A stretch of DNA of 5,676 nt, from assembly GCA_031272685.1 (NCBI GenBank), contig JAISTI010000015.1, positions 1 to 5,676 on the forward strand, read 5' to 3'. Position numbers and translations under genes: made by a program. Under the pieces are notes generated by a model that had not been told where the DNA came from, made no database searches, and was given only the letters and a program-made list of their open reading frames with translations. Positions within the stretch are counted from its first letter, which is position 1; every line of letters begins with the position of its first letter. Positions 1 through 5,676 of this stretch are shown here, piece by piece. The DNA comes from Propionibacteriaceae bacterium (GTDB lineage Bacteria; Actinomycetota; Actinomycetes; Propionibacteriales; Propionibacteriaceae).

Positions 1-681
1 AAGGCCCAATTCGCCCAGCTCACCGTGCAGCGCGAGCAGGCCAAGGCCGCCAAAGAGGAAATAATCGCGCAGGCCCAAGAGCTGGCCGATTCCACCGAGT
101 GGGGCCGCACCGCCGGCGCGTTCCGCGACCTCATGGCGCGCTGGAAGGCCGCCGGCTCGGCCGGGCGCGACGAAGACGACCGGCTCTGGGAGGTCTTCCA
201 CGGGCTGCAAGACACCTTCTTCCAAGCCCGGCAGGCGGCGCAGAGCGCCCAAGATTCCGAATTCGGCGCGAACCTGAGCGCCAAGCTGGCGCTGCTGGAC
301 GAGGCCGAGGCCGCCATCCTGCCCGTCAGCGACATCAACGAGGCCAAGAACGCCTTCCGCTCCTTCCTGGAGTCCTACAACGCCATCGGCCGGGTTCCGC
401 GCGAGCAGATGCGCTCCCTCGACGCCCGCGTCCGCACCCTCGAAAACGCGGTGCGCAACGCCGAGGAAGACGAATGGCGCCGCACCGACCCGACGGCCCG
501 CGCCCGCGCCGAAGAGACGGTCTCCATGCTCACCGCCGAAATTGAAAAGCTCACCGCGAAAATCGCCAAAGCCGAGGCCAAGGGCGACCAAGCGGCCGCT
601 GACAAGGCCAAAGAGTCGGTCAAGACTTACGAGAGCTGGCTGAAGCAGGCCCAGGAAACCCTCGACGAGTTCACCTCCTGA
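1..681 (+). CDS. DUF349 domain-containing protein, C-terminal part (5' truncated by window)
   Basis: The reading frame is open from base 1 to TGA 679-681 and gives 226 visible residues. It continues upstream of the window, so the GTG at base 25 is an internal Val and not a start. The protein is Ala/Glu/Lys-rich and predicted all-helical. One DUF349-type helical repeat is visible at about residues 30-78, with the typical WGRTAGAFRDLMARWKAAG and LWEVFHGLQDTFFQAR stretches. A second, weaker copy lies at about 111-160 (AKNAFRSFLESYNAIG). Residues 170-226 form a charged heptad-like coiled-coil tail (LTAEIEKLTAKIAKAEAK). I see no catalytic motif, signal peptide or membrane segment, so it is probably cytosolic. 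DUF349 proteins have no firmly established biochemical role that I can name. Known actinobacterial members are usually around 400-450 residues, so roughly the N-terminal half is missing here because of the window edge, not because of a mutation. The next gene begins 1 nt after the stop, which implies co-transcription. Family assignment is fairly sure; function is unknown. Confidence 0.85.
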   Translation, partial: KAQFAQLTVQREQAKAAKEEIIAQAQELADSTEWGRTAGAFRDLMARWKAAGSAGRDEDDRLWEVFHGLQDTFFQARQAAQSAQDSEFGANLSAKLALLDEAEAAILPVSDINEAKNAFRSFLESYNAIGRVPREQMRSLDARVRTLENAVRNAEEDEWRRTDPTARARAEETVSMLTAEIEKLTAKIAKAEAKGDQAAADKAKESVKTYESWLKQAQETLDEFTS

Positions 682-682
682 C

Positions 683-1348
683 GTGTACCTGGCAAGTTTC
701 GCAAGCGGGGTGTTCCAGGCGAACTGCTATATCTGCGCCCCGGACGGCAAAACCGCGTATCTCATCGACGTCGGCATGGACGCCGCCGACACCGCCCGGC
801 AGGCGGTCGCGGACGCCGGGCTGGAAGTGGCGGCCGTCATCGCCACCCACGGGCACATCGACCACACCGCCGAAGCCGCCGAACTCGCCGACGAATACGC
901 CGTGCCGCTGTGGATCCATTCCGCCGACCGGATGATGCTCTCGGATCCCGGTTCTTGGCTGAACCCCTTGGCGGCTGCCCAAACCGTGCCGATGCTGAAA
1001 CGCCCCATGGTGGAGCCGGAACGGCTGTTGTTTTACGACCAAGACGCGGAGCTGGCCAAGGGCCTGCCGTTCGCCTGGACGCACGCGCCGGGGCACTCGC
1101 CCGGATCGGTGCTGCTGGCGATGCCGTATGGCGGGGAGGGTTTCAGCCACATCGTCTTCACCGGAGACGTGGTGTTCGCCGGGTCAGTGGGCCGCACCGA
1201 CATCCCCGGCGGCGACAAAGACGTGATGCGGGCCACGCTGGACGGCCCGGTGCGCGAACTGCCGGCGGAGTCGGTTCTGCTGCCCGGCCACGGCCCGCAG
1301 ACCACGCTGGCCCGCGAGCTAGCGGCCAACCCGTACCTTCGGCGCTAG
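683..1348 (+). CDS. MBL-fold metallo-hydrolase, glyoxalase II-like
   Basis: A 221-residue cytosolic metallo-beta-lactamase-fold hydrolase. The metal-binding set is complete: THGHIDH at 55-61 (H56, H58, D60, H61), APGHSPGS with H138, FTGD with D162, and PGHGP with H203. The GSVGRTDIPGGD stretch (167-178) is typical of the glyoxalase II-like/YcbL-type branch. The length matches that branch, which lacks the extra C-terminal substrate domain of classical hydroxyacylglutathione hydrolases. The likely reaction is two-metal (Zn/Fe) hydrolysis of a thioester or similar ester. The physiological substrate is unknown, and many actinobacteria lack glutathione. GTG 683 is the first start codon after the in-frame stop at 641-643, and the next Met is residue 32, too late for the fold. 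The start has no Shine-Dalgarno sequence and sits 1 nt after the DUF349 stop, so it probably depends on translational coupling. MBL genes of this kind often lie just upstream of hisS in actinobacteria (from memory). Confidence 0.92.
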   Translation: MYLASFASGVFQANCYICAPDGKTAYLIDVGMDAADTARQAVADAGLEVAAVIATHGHIDHTAEAAELADEYAVPLWIHSADRMMLSDPGSWLNPLAAAQTVPMLKRPMVEPERLLFYDQDAELAKGLPFAWTHAPGHSPGSVLLAMPYGGEGFSHIVFTGDVVFAGSVGRTDIPGGDKDVMRATLDGPVRELPAESVLLPGHGPQTTLARELAANPYLRR

Positions 1349-1351
1349 ACT
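1346..1351 (+). promoter_or_regulatory. Candidate -10 box for a leaderless hisS transcript
   Basis: TAGACT fits the actinobacterial TANNNT -10 pattern. It lies 9 nt before the hisS ATG, which would put transcription initiation at or next to the start codon. Its first three bases are also the TAG stop of the MBL gene. No Shine-Dalgarno-like purine run occurs between this box and the ATG, and no convincing -35 element is seen, as is common for actinobacterial promoters. Leaderless mRNAs are common in this phylum. The spacing and the lack of a ribosome binding site are seen; promoter activity is inferred, and read-through from the upstream genes could equally supply hisS mRNA. Confidence 0.4.
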
Positions 1352-1360
1352 GTCCCAGTT

Positions 1361-2671
1361 ATGAAAAAGATGTCGGGATTCCCGGAATTCCTGCCCGAGG
1401 GGCGCATGGTGGAGCAGGCGGTGCTCGCCGAGCTGCAGCGCACCTTCGAGCTGCACGGCTTCGCTTCCATCGAGACCCGCGCCCTGGAGCCGATGGCCTC
1501 GCTGGCGCGCAAAGGCGACATCGGCAAAGAGGTTTACGTCGTCCGGCGGCTGCACGCCCCCGAAGGCGCCCCGGCCGAGCTGGGGCTGCATTTCGACCTC
1601 ACCGTGCCTTTCGCCCGGTATGTGGTTGAAAACGCCGGGCACTTGGAGTTCCCGTTCCGCCGCTATCAAATCCAGAAGGCCTGGCGTGGCGAGCGGCCCC
1701 AAGACGGCCGCTACCGCGAGTTCCTGCAGGCCGACGTCGACATCGTCGGGCAGGGGGAGCTGGCGCTGCACCACGACATCGAGCTGCCGCTGGTGGCCCT
1801 GGAAGCTCTGGCCCGGCTGGAAGAGTTCGGCGTCCCGCCGGCGGTGATGCGCCTGAACAACCGCAAGCTCTCCGAGGGCTTCTACCGCGGCTTGGGCGTG
1901 TCCGACCCGCTGGCGGTGCTGCAGCGGGTGGACAAGCTGGACAAATTCGGCCCGGACGCCGTCGCGGCGGCTTTGCGCGAAGATCTCGGGATGAGCCCCG
2001 CGGCCGCCGCCGCCTGCCTGTCGCTGGCCGAGATCAAGGCGCCCGACGGTTCTTTCGCCGACCGGGTGCGCAAGCTGGGAGTCGGCGGCGAGCTATTGGA
2101 ATCCGGTTTGGACGAGCTGGGGCAGGTGATGGAATCGCTGGCCGCCTACGCGCCCGGCCAAGCCGTCGCCGACCTGTCCGTCGCCCGCGGCCTCGACTAC
2201 TACACCGGCACCGTCTACGAGACGGCCCTGCGCGGCATGGAAGCGCTGGGATCGGTCTCCTCGGGCGGGCGCTACGACTCGCTCGCGGCCGACGGCAAGC
2301 ACACCTACCCCGGCGTCGGGCTTTCCATCGGCGTCAGCCGCATTCTGGTGCCCTTGATCGGCAAGGGGGCGCTCACCGCCTCGCGCAAAGTGCCGTCCTG
2401 TGTGCTGGTGGCGGTGGATTCCGAAGCCTCCCGCGCCGAGTCGATGGCCATTGCCGCGAAGCTGCGCGCCCGGGGCATCCCCGCCGAAGTCTCCCCGTCC
2501 GCCGACAAATACGGCAAGCAGATCCGCTACGCCGACCGCCGCGGCATCCCGTTCGTGTGGTTCGGCGCCGAGGTGAAAGACATCCGCAGCGGGGAGCAAA
2601 TTGCCGCCGATCCAGACATATGGGACCCGCCCAGCCAAGACCTGCGAGCGATTGTGAGGACAGATGCTTAG
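1361..2671 (+). CDS. hisS: Histidine--tRNA ligase (HisRS)
   Basis: A 436-residue class II aminoacyl-tRNA synthetase that charges tRNA-His with histidine using ATP in the cytosol. The catalytic core covers about residues 1-335. Motif 1 region is at 38-52 ([15 protein letters not shown]). The substrate strand [12 protein letters not shown] spans 76-87. Motif 2 is at 99-125, with [16 protein letters not shown]. The HisRS-specific A signature [12 protein letters not shown] is at 276-287 and SGGRYDSL at 301-308. Motif 3, [10 protein letters not shown], ends at R327. An anticodon-binding domain follows at about 345-436 ([18 protein letters not shown], 385-402). Length is normal. The LHFDLTVP strand replaces the LRPEGT of E. 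coli HisRS and resembles the bifidobacterial form as I remember it. ATG 1361 is the first start after the preceding gene and gives a normal N-terminus before [11 protein letters not shown] 1370 is a possible alternative. There is no ribosome binding site at 1361. The 3' end overlaps aspS by 8 nt. Confidence 0.97.
   Translation: MKKMSGFPEFLPEGRMVEQAVLAELQRTFELHGFASIETRALEPMASLARKGDIGKEVYVVRRLHAPEGAPAELGLHFDLTVPFARYVVENAGHLEFPFRRYQIQKAWRGERPQDGRYREFLQADVDIVGQGELALHHDIELPLVALEALARLEEFGVPPAVMRLNNRKLSEGFYRGLGVSDPLAVLQRVDKLDKFGPDAVAAALREDLGMSPAAAAACLSLAEIKAPDGSFADRVRKLGVGGELLESGLDELGQVMESLAAYAPGQAVADLSVARGLDYYTGTVYETALRGMEALGSVSSGGRYDSLAADGKHTYPGVGLSIGVSRILVPLIGKGALTASRKVPSCVLVAVDSEASRAESMAIAAKLRARGIPAEVSPSADKYGKQIRYADRRGIPFVWFGAEVKDIRSGEQIAADPDIWDPPSQDLRAIVRTDA
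2656..2660 (+). promoter_or_regulatory. Ribosome binding site of aspS inside the hisS 3' end
   Basis: GAGGA lies 3 nt before ATG 2664, within the last codons of hisS. The spacing is shorter than usual. Together with the 8-nt overlap of the hisS stop and the aspS start, this suggests that aspS translation is coupled to hisS. Confidence 0.5.
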
Positions 2672-4451
2672 AGACCAATACGCCGGAGAGCTATCCACCG
2701 CCGACGTCGGCCGGGAGGTCACCCTGGCCGGCTGGGTGGCCAAACGCCGCGACCTCGGCGGGGTGGCCTTCATCGACTTGCGCGACGCCTCCGGGGTGGT
2801 GCAGGTGGTCATCCGCGACGAGCAGCTGGAAGCCTCCGGGGCGCACCATCTGCGCAACGAATACTGCATCCAGGTGCGCGGCGAAGTCGAGCTTCGCGAT
2901 GCCGACACCGTCAACCCGAATATCCCCACCGGCAAGGTCGAGGTGGCCATCCGCGAGCTGGTGGTGCTGAACCCGGCCGCGCCGCTGCCCTTCCAGATCG
3001 ACGAGCGGGTGAGCGTGGGGGAGGAAGCCCGGCTGAAATACCGCTATCTGGATTTGCGCCGCCCGGCCCAGGCGGCCGCGATCCGGCTGCGCGCGAAAGT
3101 GAACCAGGCCGCCCGCAAGGTGCTGGACGAGCAGGGTTTCGTGGAAATCGAGACGCCCACCATGACCCGCTCCACCCCCGAAGGGGCGCGGGATTTCGTG
3201 GTGCCCGCCCGGCTCGCCCCCGGCTCCTGGTACGCGCTGCCGCAGAGCCCACAGCTGTTCAAGCAACTGCTGATGGTGGCCGGCATGGAACGCTATTACC
3301 AGATCGCCCGCTGCTACCGCGACGAAGACTTCCGCGCCGACCGCCAGCCGGAGTTCACCCAGCTCGATATCGAGATGTCCTTCGTCGGCCAGGACGATGT
3401 GATCGCGTTGGCGGAAGACGTCCTCAAAGCTGTCTGGAATGTGGGAAATGTGGAGCTTTCCACTCCCTTCCCGCGCATGTCCTGGAAGGAGGCCATGGAC
3501 AAGTACGGCTCGGACAAGCCGGATTTGCGCTACGGCCTGCCGCTGGTGGAAGTCACCGATTTCTTCAAAGACACCCCCTTCCGGGTGTTCCAGGCCCCCT
3601 ATGTCGGCGCGATCGTGATGCCCGGCGGGGCCGCCCAGCCCCGCCGCACCTTCGACGCCTGGCAGGAATGGGCCAAGCAGCGGGGCGCGAAAGGCCTGGC
3701 GTATGTGATCGTGGAGGAGTCCGGCGAGCTGGCCGGGCCGGTCGCCAAGAACATCTCCGACGCCGAACGCGACGGTTTGGCCGCCTTTGTGGGCGCCGCG
3801 CCGGGGGATTGCATCTTCTTCGCCGCCGGCCCGCGCAAAACCTCGCAGCAGTTGCTGGGGGCCGCCCGCGCGGAAATCGCGCACCGGCTGGATATGGTGG
3901 ACGAAGACGCCTGGAGCTTCCTTTGGGTGGTGGACGCGCCGCTGTTCGAGCCCGCCGCCGACGCCGCCGCCGCCGGCGATGTCGCGGTGGGGGAGGGCGC
4001 CTGGACGGCGCTGCACCACGCCTTCACCTCGCCCAAGCCCGAGAGCCTGGACACCTTCGACACCGACCCCGGCTCGGCGCTGGCCTACGCATACGACATC
4101 GTCTGCAACGGCAACGAGATCGGCGGGGGCTCCATCCGTATCCACCGCCGCGACGTGCAGGAGCGGGTCTTCAAGGTGATGGGCTTGCGCCCCGAAGAGG
4201 CCCAGGAGAAGTTCGGCTTCCTGCTCGACGCTTTCAGCTTCGGCGCGCCGCCGCACGGCGGCATCGCCTTCGGCTGGGACCGCATCTGCGCGCTGCTGTG
4301 CAAGACCGAGTCGATCCGCGACGTCATCGCCTTCCCCAAGACCGGCGGCGGCTACGACCCGCTCACCGGCGCGCCCGCGCCCATCAGCGCCAAGCAGCGC
4401 CGCGAGACTGGGGTGGATTTCAAGCCCGCCCCGAAGCCGGCTGGCTCATAG
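2664..4451 (+). CDS. aspS: Aspartate--tRNA ligase (AspRS, bacterial type)
   Basis: A 595-residue bacterial-type class II synthetase that charges tRNA-Asp with aspartate in the cytosol. An N-terminal OB-fold anticodon-binding domain spans about 1-105 ([19 protein letters not shown]). The catalytic core starts near [14 protein letters not shown] (121-134). [11 protein letters not shown] (171-181) and [14 protein letters not shown] (191-204) follow. Motif 2 is [18 protein letters not shown] (218-235). The bacterial GAD insertion covers about 290-410, and the core resumes with HHAFTSP (451-457) and [12 protein letters not shown] (483-494). Motif 3 is [11 protein letters not shown], ending at R540. 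Length is normal. Residue 31 in RRDLG is Leu, as in discriminating E. coli AspRS; non-discriminating enzymes usually have His there. A short Ala-rich stretch (431-437) lies in a loop that varies between species. ATG 2664 has GAGGA upstream and matches the expected N-terminus. The hairpin 15 nt after the stop ends the transcription unit. Confidence 0.98.
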   Translation: MLRDQYAGELSTADVGREVTLAGWVAKRRDLGGVAFIDLRDASGVVQVVIRDEQLEASGAHHLRNEYCIQVRGEVELRDADTVNPNIPTGKVEVAIRELVVLNPAAPLPFQIDERVSVGEEARLKYRYLDLRRPAQAAAIRLRAKVNQAARKVLDEQGFVEIETPTMTRSTPEGARDFVVPARLAPGSWYALPQSPQLFKQLLMVAGMERYYQIARCYRDEDFRADRQPEFTQLDIEMSFVGQDDVIALAEDVLKAVWNVGNVELSTPFPRMSWKEAMDKYGSDKPDLRYGLPLVEVTDFFKDTPFRVFQAPYVGAIVMPGGAAQPRRTFDAWQEWAKQRGAKGLAYVIVEESGELAGPVAKNISDAERDGLAAFVGAAPGDCIFFAAGPRKTSQQLLGAARAEIAHRLDMVDEDAWSFLWVVDAPLFEPAADAAAAGDVAVGEGAWTALHHAFTSPKPESLDTFDTDPGSALAYAYDIVCNGNEIGGGSIRIHRRDVQERVFKVMGLRPEEAQEKFGFLLDAFSFGAPPHGGIAFGWDRICALLCKTESIRDVIAFPKTGGGYDPLTGAPAPISAKQRRETGVDFKPAPKPAGS

Positions 4452-4466
4452 CTTTTAGCCTTGTGA

Positions 4467-4506
4467 AAAGCGAAATCCCCAGCCGCCAGGCTGGGGATTT
4501 CGCTTT
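4467..4506. terminator. Bidirectional intrinsic terminator between aspS and the convergent Ig-like gene
   Basis: A perfect 18-bp inverted repeat: left arm 4467-4484, loop GCCA 4485-4488, right arm 4489-4506. The stem has a GC-rich apex (CCCCAGCC with GGCTGGGG) and an A/T-richer base (AAAGCGAAAT with ATTTCGCTTT). It begins 15 nt after the aspS stop and lies 12 nt beyond the Ig-like gene's stop, so it can serve both genes. On the plus strand the only T run is the CTTT at the stem's end, followed by GG. On the minus strand the stem runs into CTTTT. Termination looks somewhat better in the minus direction. Confidence 0.88.
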
Positions 4507-4518
4507 GGTCTCGCGGGT

Positions 4519-5583
4519 CTACACAATCGCGACCGGGCCGTTGAGCAGGCAGTAGGTGAACTTCACCGCCTGGTCGGTGGCCAGAATCGGCACGACCAGC
4601 GAGCCGTTCCCATCGAGGTTGCTCGCGGTGTACGAGGAGTAGTAGCTGGTGGAGCCGTCCCCGTGCAGCACGGTGGCGGTGCAATCCCTTTTGCGCACGG
4701 TGCTCAATTCGGCGGTGCTCGAGCTCTTGTATTCGAACCTGTTGGGCAGGATCATGGAGCCCGCCTGGCCGCCGGTGTAGACGGTGTTGTCGAGCCAGGA
4801 GATGCTGAAGGACTTCAGCGCCGTGGTGCCGGTGGCCGCGCTGGCCACCGGGGTGAACGACACTGTGTATTTGTGCGTCTCGCCGGCGGCGGCGTCCGGG
4901 TTGCCGGTCTTGATGGCGTACTGGTTGTGCCAGTAGATGGTGCGGGTGGCGGTGAACTTCTTGCTCGACGAGTTCGAGAACGAGCCGATGAAGTTGTCGC
5001 CGGAGAAGACGTCGGAGCGGTAGGAGCCGTCCCAGAAGTCGATGTATCCGGAGGTGAACTTGCCCGAATACGAGGCGGTGACGGTAACGGCCACGTAGTT
5101 GCCGACATAGCCGGTGTAGTTGGCCGCGCCGGTCTTGATGGCCAGCGAGTAGATGTTCAGCGTGGTGGAGGCGTTCTTCTTCTTGGCCTTGGACGAGCCG
5201 GCGTATTTCACCGTGATCTTCTTGGCGCCGATCTTGTCGTAGACGCTCTTGGGCAGCGCGTAGGTGGCCTTGCCCTTCTTGAGTGTGACGGCCTTGAGCT
5301 TCTTGGTGCCGTTGTAGAACGTGACCTTGCCGGTGGCGGCCTTCCCGCCGGCCTTGACGGTGGCGGTGACCTTGACCTTGGTGCCCTTGTTCGCCTTCCA
5401 TTGCTTGGTGGCGGAATCGAGGGCGGCCCCGGACATGGTGATGGTGACCGTCGAAGCCTTGGCCGCGGCGGGCTTGGCCTCGGGGGCGGCCTGCGTGTGC
5501 GTGGCGGCCACCGCGCCCAGCGAGAGCGCCAGCGCGGCGGCGGAGATGATTGAGATTCCCGTGCGGGAGAGAGTTGATGACAC
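4519..5583 (-). CDS. Secreted protein with one bacterial Ig-like domain and an unassigned C-terminal region
   Basis: A 354-residue exported protein with no recognised specific function. Residues 1-32 look like a Sec signal peptide: one Arg at 7, hydrophobic core ISIISAAALALSLGAVAA (10-27), probable cleavage after TQA (30-32). An Ala/Lys/Pro linker follows. Residues about 45-146 fit the group-3 bacterial Ig-like (Big_3_5-type) fold, with GKVTFYNGTKKLKAV, LKKGKATYALP and KKITVKYAGSSKAKKKNAS; the domain is strikingly lysine-rich. Residues 147-354 are rich in Ser/Thr/Tyr/Gly, predicted mostly beta, and contain the only two cysteines (C301, C345), which could form a disulfide. There is no LPXTG motif, SLH repeat or C-terminal membrane anchor, so it is probably released or held non-covalently. 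I chose GTG 5583 because a purine-rich ribosome binding site precedes it and the signal peptide then starts at once; an in-frame TTG at 5637 would add 18 residues. The gene stands alone and converges on aspS. An adhesin-like or wall-associated role is a guess. Confidence 0.85.
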   Translation of the reverse strand: MSSTLSRTGISIISAAALALSLGAVAATHTQAAPEAKPAAAKASTVTITMSGAALDSATKQWKANKGTKVKVTATVKAGGKAATGKVTFYNGTKKLKAVTLKKGKATYALPKSVYDKIGAKKITVKYAGSSKAKKKNASTTLNIYSLAIKTGAANYTGYVGNYVAVTVTASYSGKFTSGYIDFWDGSYRSDVFSGDNFIGSFSNSSSKKFTATRTIYWHNQYAIKTGNPDAAAGETHKYTVSFTPVASAATGTTALKSFSISWLDNTVYTGGQAGSMILPNRFEYKSSSTAELSTVRKRDCTATVLHGDGSTSYYSSYTASNLDGNGSLVVPILATDQAVKFTYCLLNGPVAIV

Positions 5584-5587
5584 AGTC

Positions 5588-5596
5588 CCTTCCTTT
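5588..5596 (-). promoter_or_regulatory. Ribosome binding site deciding the GTG start of the Ig-like gene
   Basis: On the minus strand AAAGGAAGG precedes GTG 5583-5581. AAGGA within it lies 7 nt from the start codon, which is the expected spacing. The in-frame TTG further upstream (5637-5635) has only a G run (GGGGGA) before it and would place the hydrophobic signal segment unusually far from the N-terminus. This supports the GTG. Confidence 0.7.
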
Positions 5597-5616
5597 CCCC
5601 GGGGTCGCAGGCCGTT

Positions 5617-5636
5617 CAGCGGACGCTGTGTGCACA
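5617..5636. repeat. Two abutting short palindromes upstream of the Ig-like gene
   Basis: CAGCG-GA-CGCTG (5617-5628) is immediately followed by the perfect 8-bp palindrome TGTGCACA (5629-5636). They lie 34-53 nt upstream of the GTG start of the minus-strand gene. They could be an operator or a small hairpin in the 5' leader. Both are short enough to arise by chance in GC-rich DNA. The dyads are seen; a function is inferred. Confidence 0.35.
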
Positions 5637-5665
5637 ATGGCTGTTCCCCCGTATGCGTCAGGGAA

Positions 5666-5671
5666 AATCTA
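5666..5671 (-). promoter_or_regulatory. Weak candidate -10 box for the Ig-like gene
   Basis: On the minus strand TAGATT matches the TANNNT -10 pattern (four of six to TATAAT) and would give a 5' leader of about 75 nt. Its -35 region would lie outside the window. An alternative reading uses TTGATA (5675-5670) as a -35, but no good -10 follows at normal spacing. The inverted repeat TTCCC-N12-GGGAA (5644-5665) lies directly downstream of the box, where a repressor could bind. The evidence is pattern-matching only. Confidence 0.25.
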
Positions 5672-5676
5672 TCAAG

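Noticed and set aside
25..27. GTG at base 25 as the start of the DUF349 gene
   Set aside because: The frame is open upstream to base 1, the helical sequence continues through this point, and the family needs a longer N-terminal part.
1349..1360. A T-box or other tRNA-sensing leader before hisS
   Set aside because: The gap is only 12 nt, too short for any riboswitch, and no T-box motif occurs near it.
910..1629. A 239-codon plus-strand frame spanning the end of the MBL gene and the start of hisS
   Set aside because: It overlaps two clearly recognised genes in another frame and has only Arg/Ala/Gly-rich composition.
2691..4256. A 521-codon open frame on the minus strand opposite aspS
   Set aside because: It is a mirror of the GC-rich aspS gene. 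The translation is His/Gly/Ala/Arg-rich with no domain, and aspS on the other strand is unmistakable.
3668..4555. A 295-codon plus-strand frame running through the 3' half of aspS and past the terminator
   Set aside because: It is extremely Arg-rich shadow sequence, is out of frame with aspS, and reads through the strong hairpin.
4352..5635. A 427-codon minus-strand frame overlapping the Ig-like gene, and a 296-codon plus-strand frame (4663-5553) across the same DNA
   Set aside because: Both are low-complexity shadows (Arg/His/Gln-rich and Gly/Val-rich). The chosen frame has a signal peptide, a ribosome binding site and an Ig-like domain.
5635..5637. TTG at 5637 as the start of the Ig-like protein
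   Set aside because: It would put 18 charged or polar residues before the signal peptide and lacks a good ribosome binding site, whereas GTG 5583 has one at correct spacing.

Overview
This is a GC-rich window, with most third codon positions G or C and occasional GTG starts, that looks like an actinobacterial chromosome. Three things point that way: a DUF349 protein beside a glyoxalase II-like hydrolase and hisS-aspS, a HisRS of the variant type I associate from memory with bifidobacteria and propionibacteria, and an AspRS with HHAFTSP where E. coli has HHPFTSP. I cannot name a genus. Bifidobacteriaceae, Propionibacteriaceae and Actinomycetaceae all remain possible.

Layout: bases 1-4451 are a tightly packed plus-strand run of four genes. 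They are the C-terminal part of a DUF349 protein (1-681, 5' end outside the window), an MBL-fold hydrolase (683-1348), histidyl-tRNA synthetase hisS (1361-2671) and aspartyl-tRNA synthetase aspS (2664-4451). Junctions are a 1-nt gap, a 12-nt gap and an 8-nt overlap. The 12-nt gap carries a TAGACT box and no Shine-Dalgarno sequence, so hisS may also be read from its own promoter as a leaderless mRNA. A perfect 18-bp hairpin (4467-4506) lies 15 nt after the aspS stop and serves as a terminator for both strands.

Converging on it from the minus strand is a secreted protein gene (4519-5583). It has a signal peptide, one lysine-rich bacterial Ig-like domain and about 200 residues of beta-type sequence that I cannot assign. 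Its 93-nt upstream region (5584-5676) has a clear ribosome binding site, several short dyads and a weak promoter candidate.

The synthetase block is ordinary core translation machinery: hisS and aspS supply His-tRNA and Asp-tRNA and are probably co-translated. The MBL and DUF349 genes are co-transcribed neighbours with no demonstrated link to them. I see no mobile element, CRISPR array, tRNA, rRNA or defence system, and no coordinated novel system. The least explained item is the C-terminal half of the secreted Ig-like protein.
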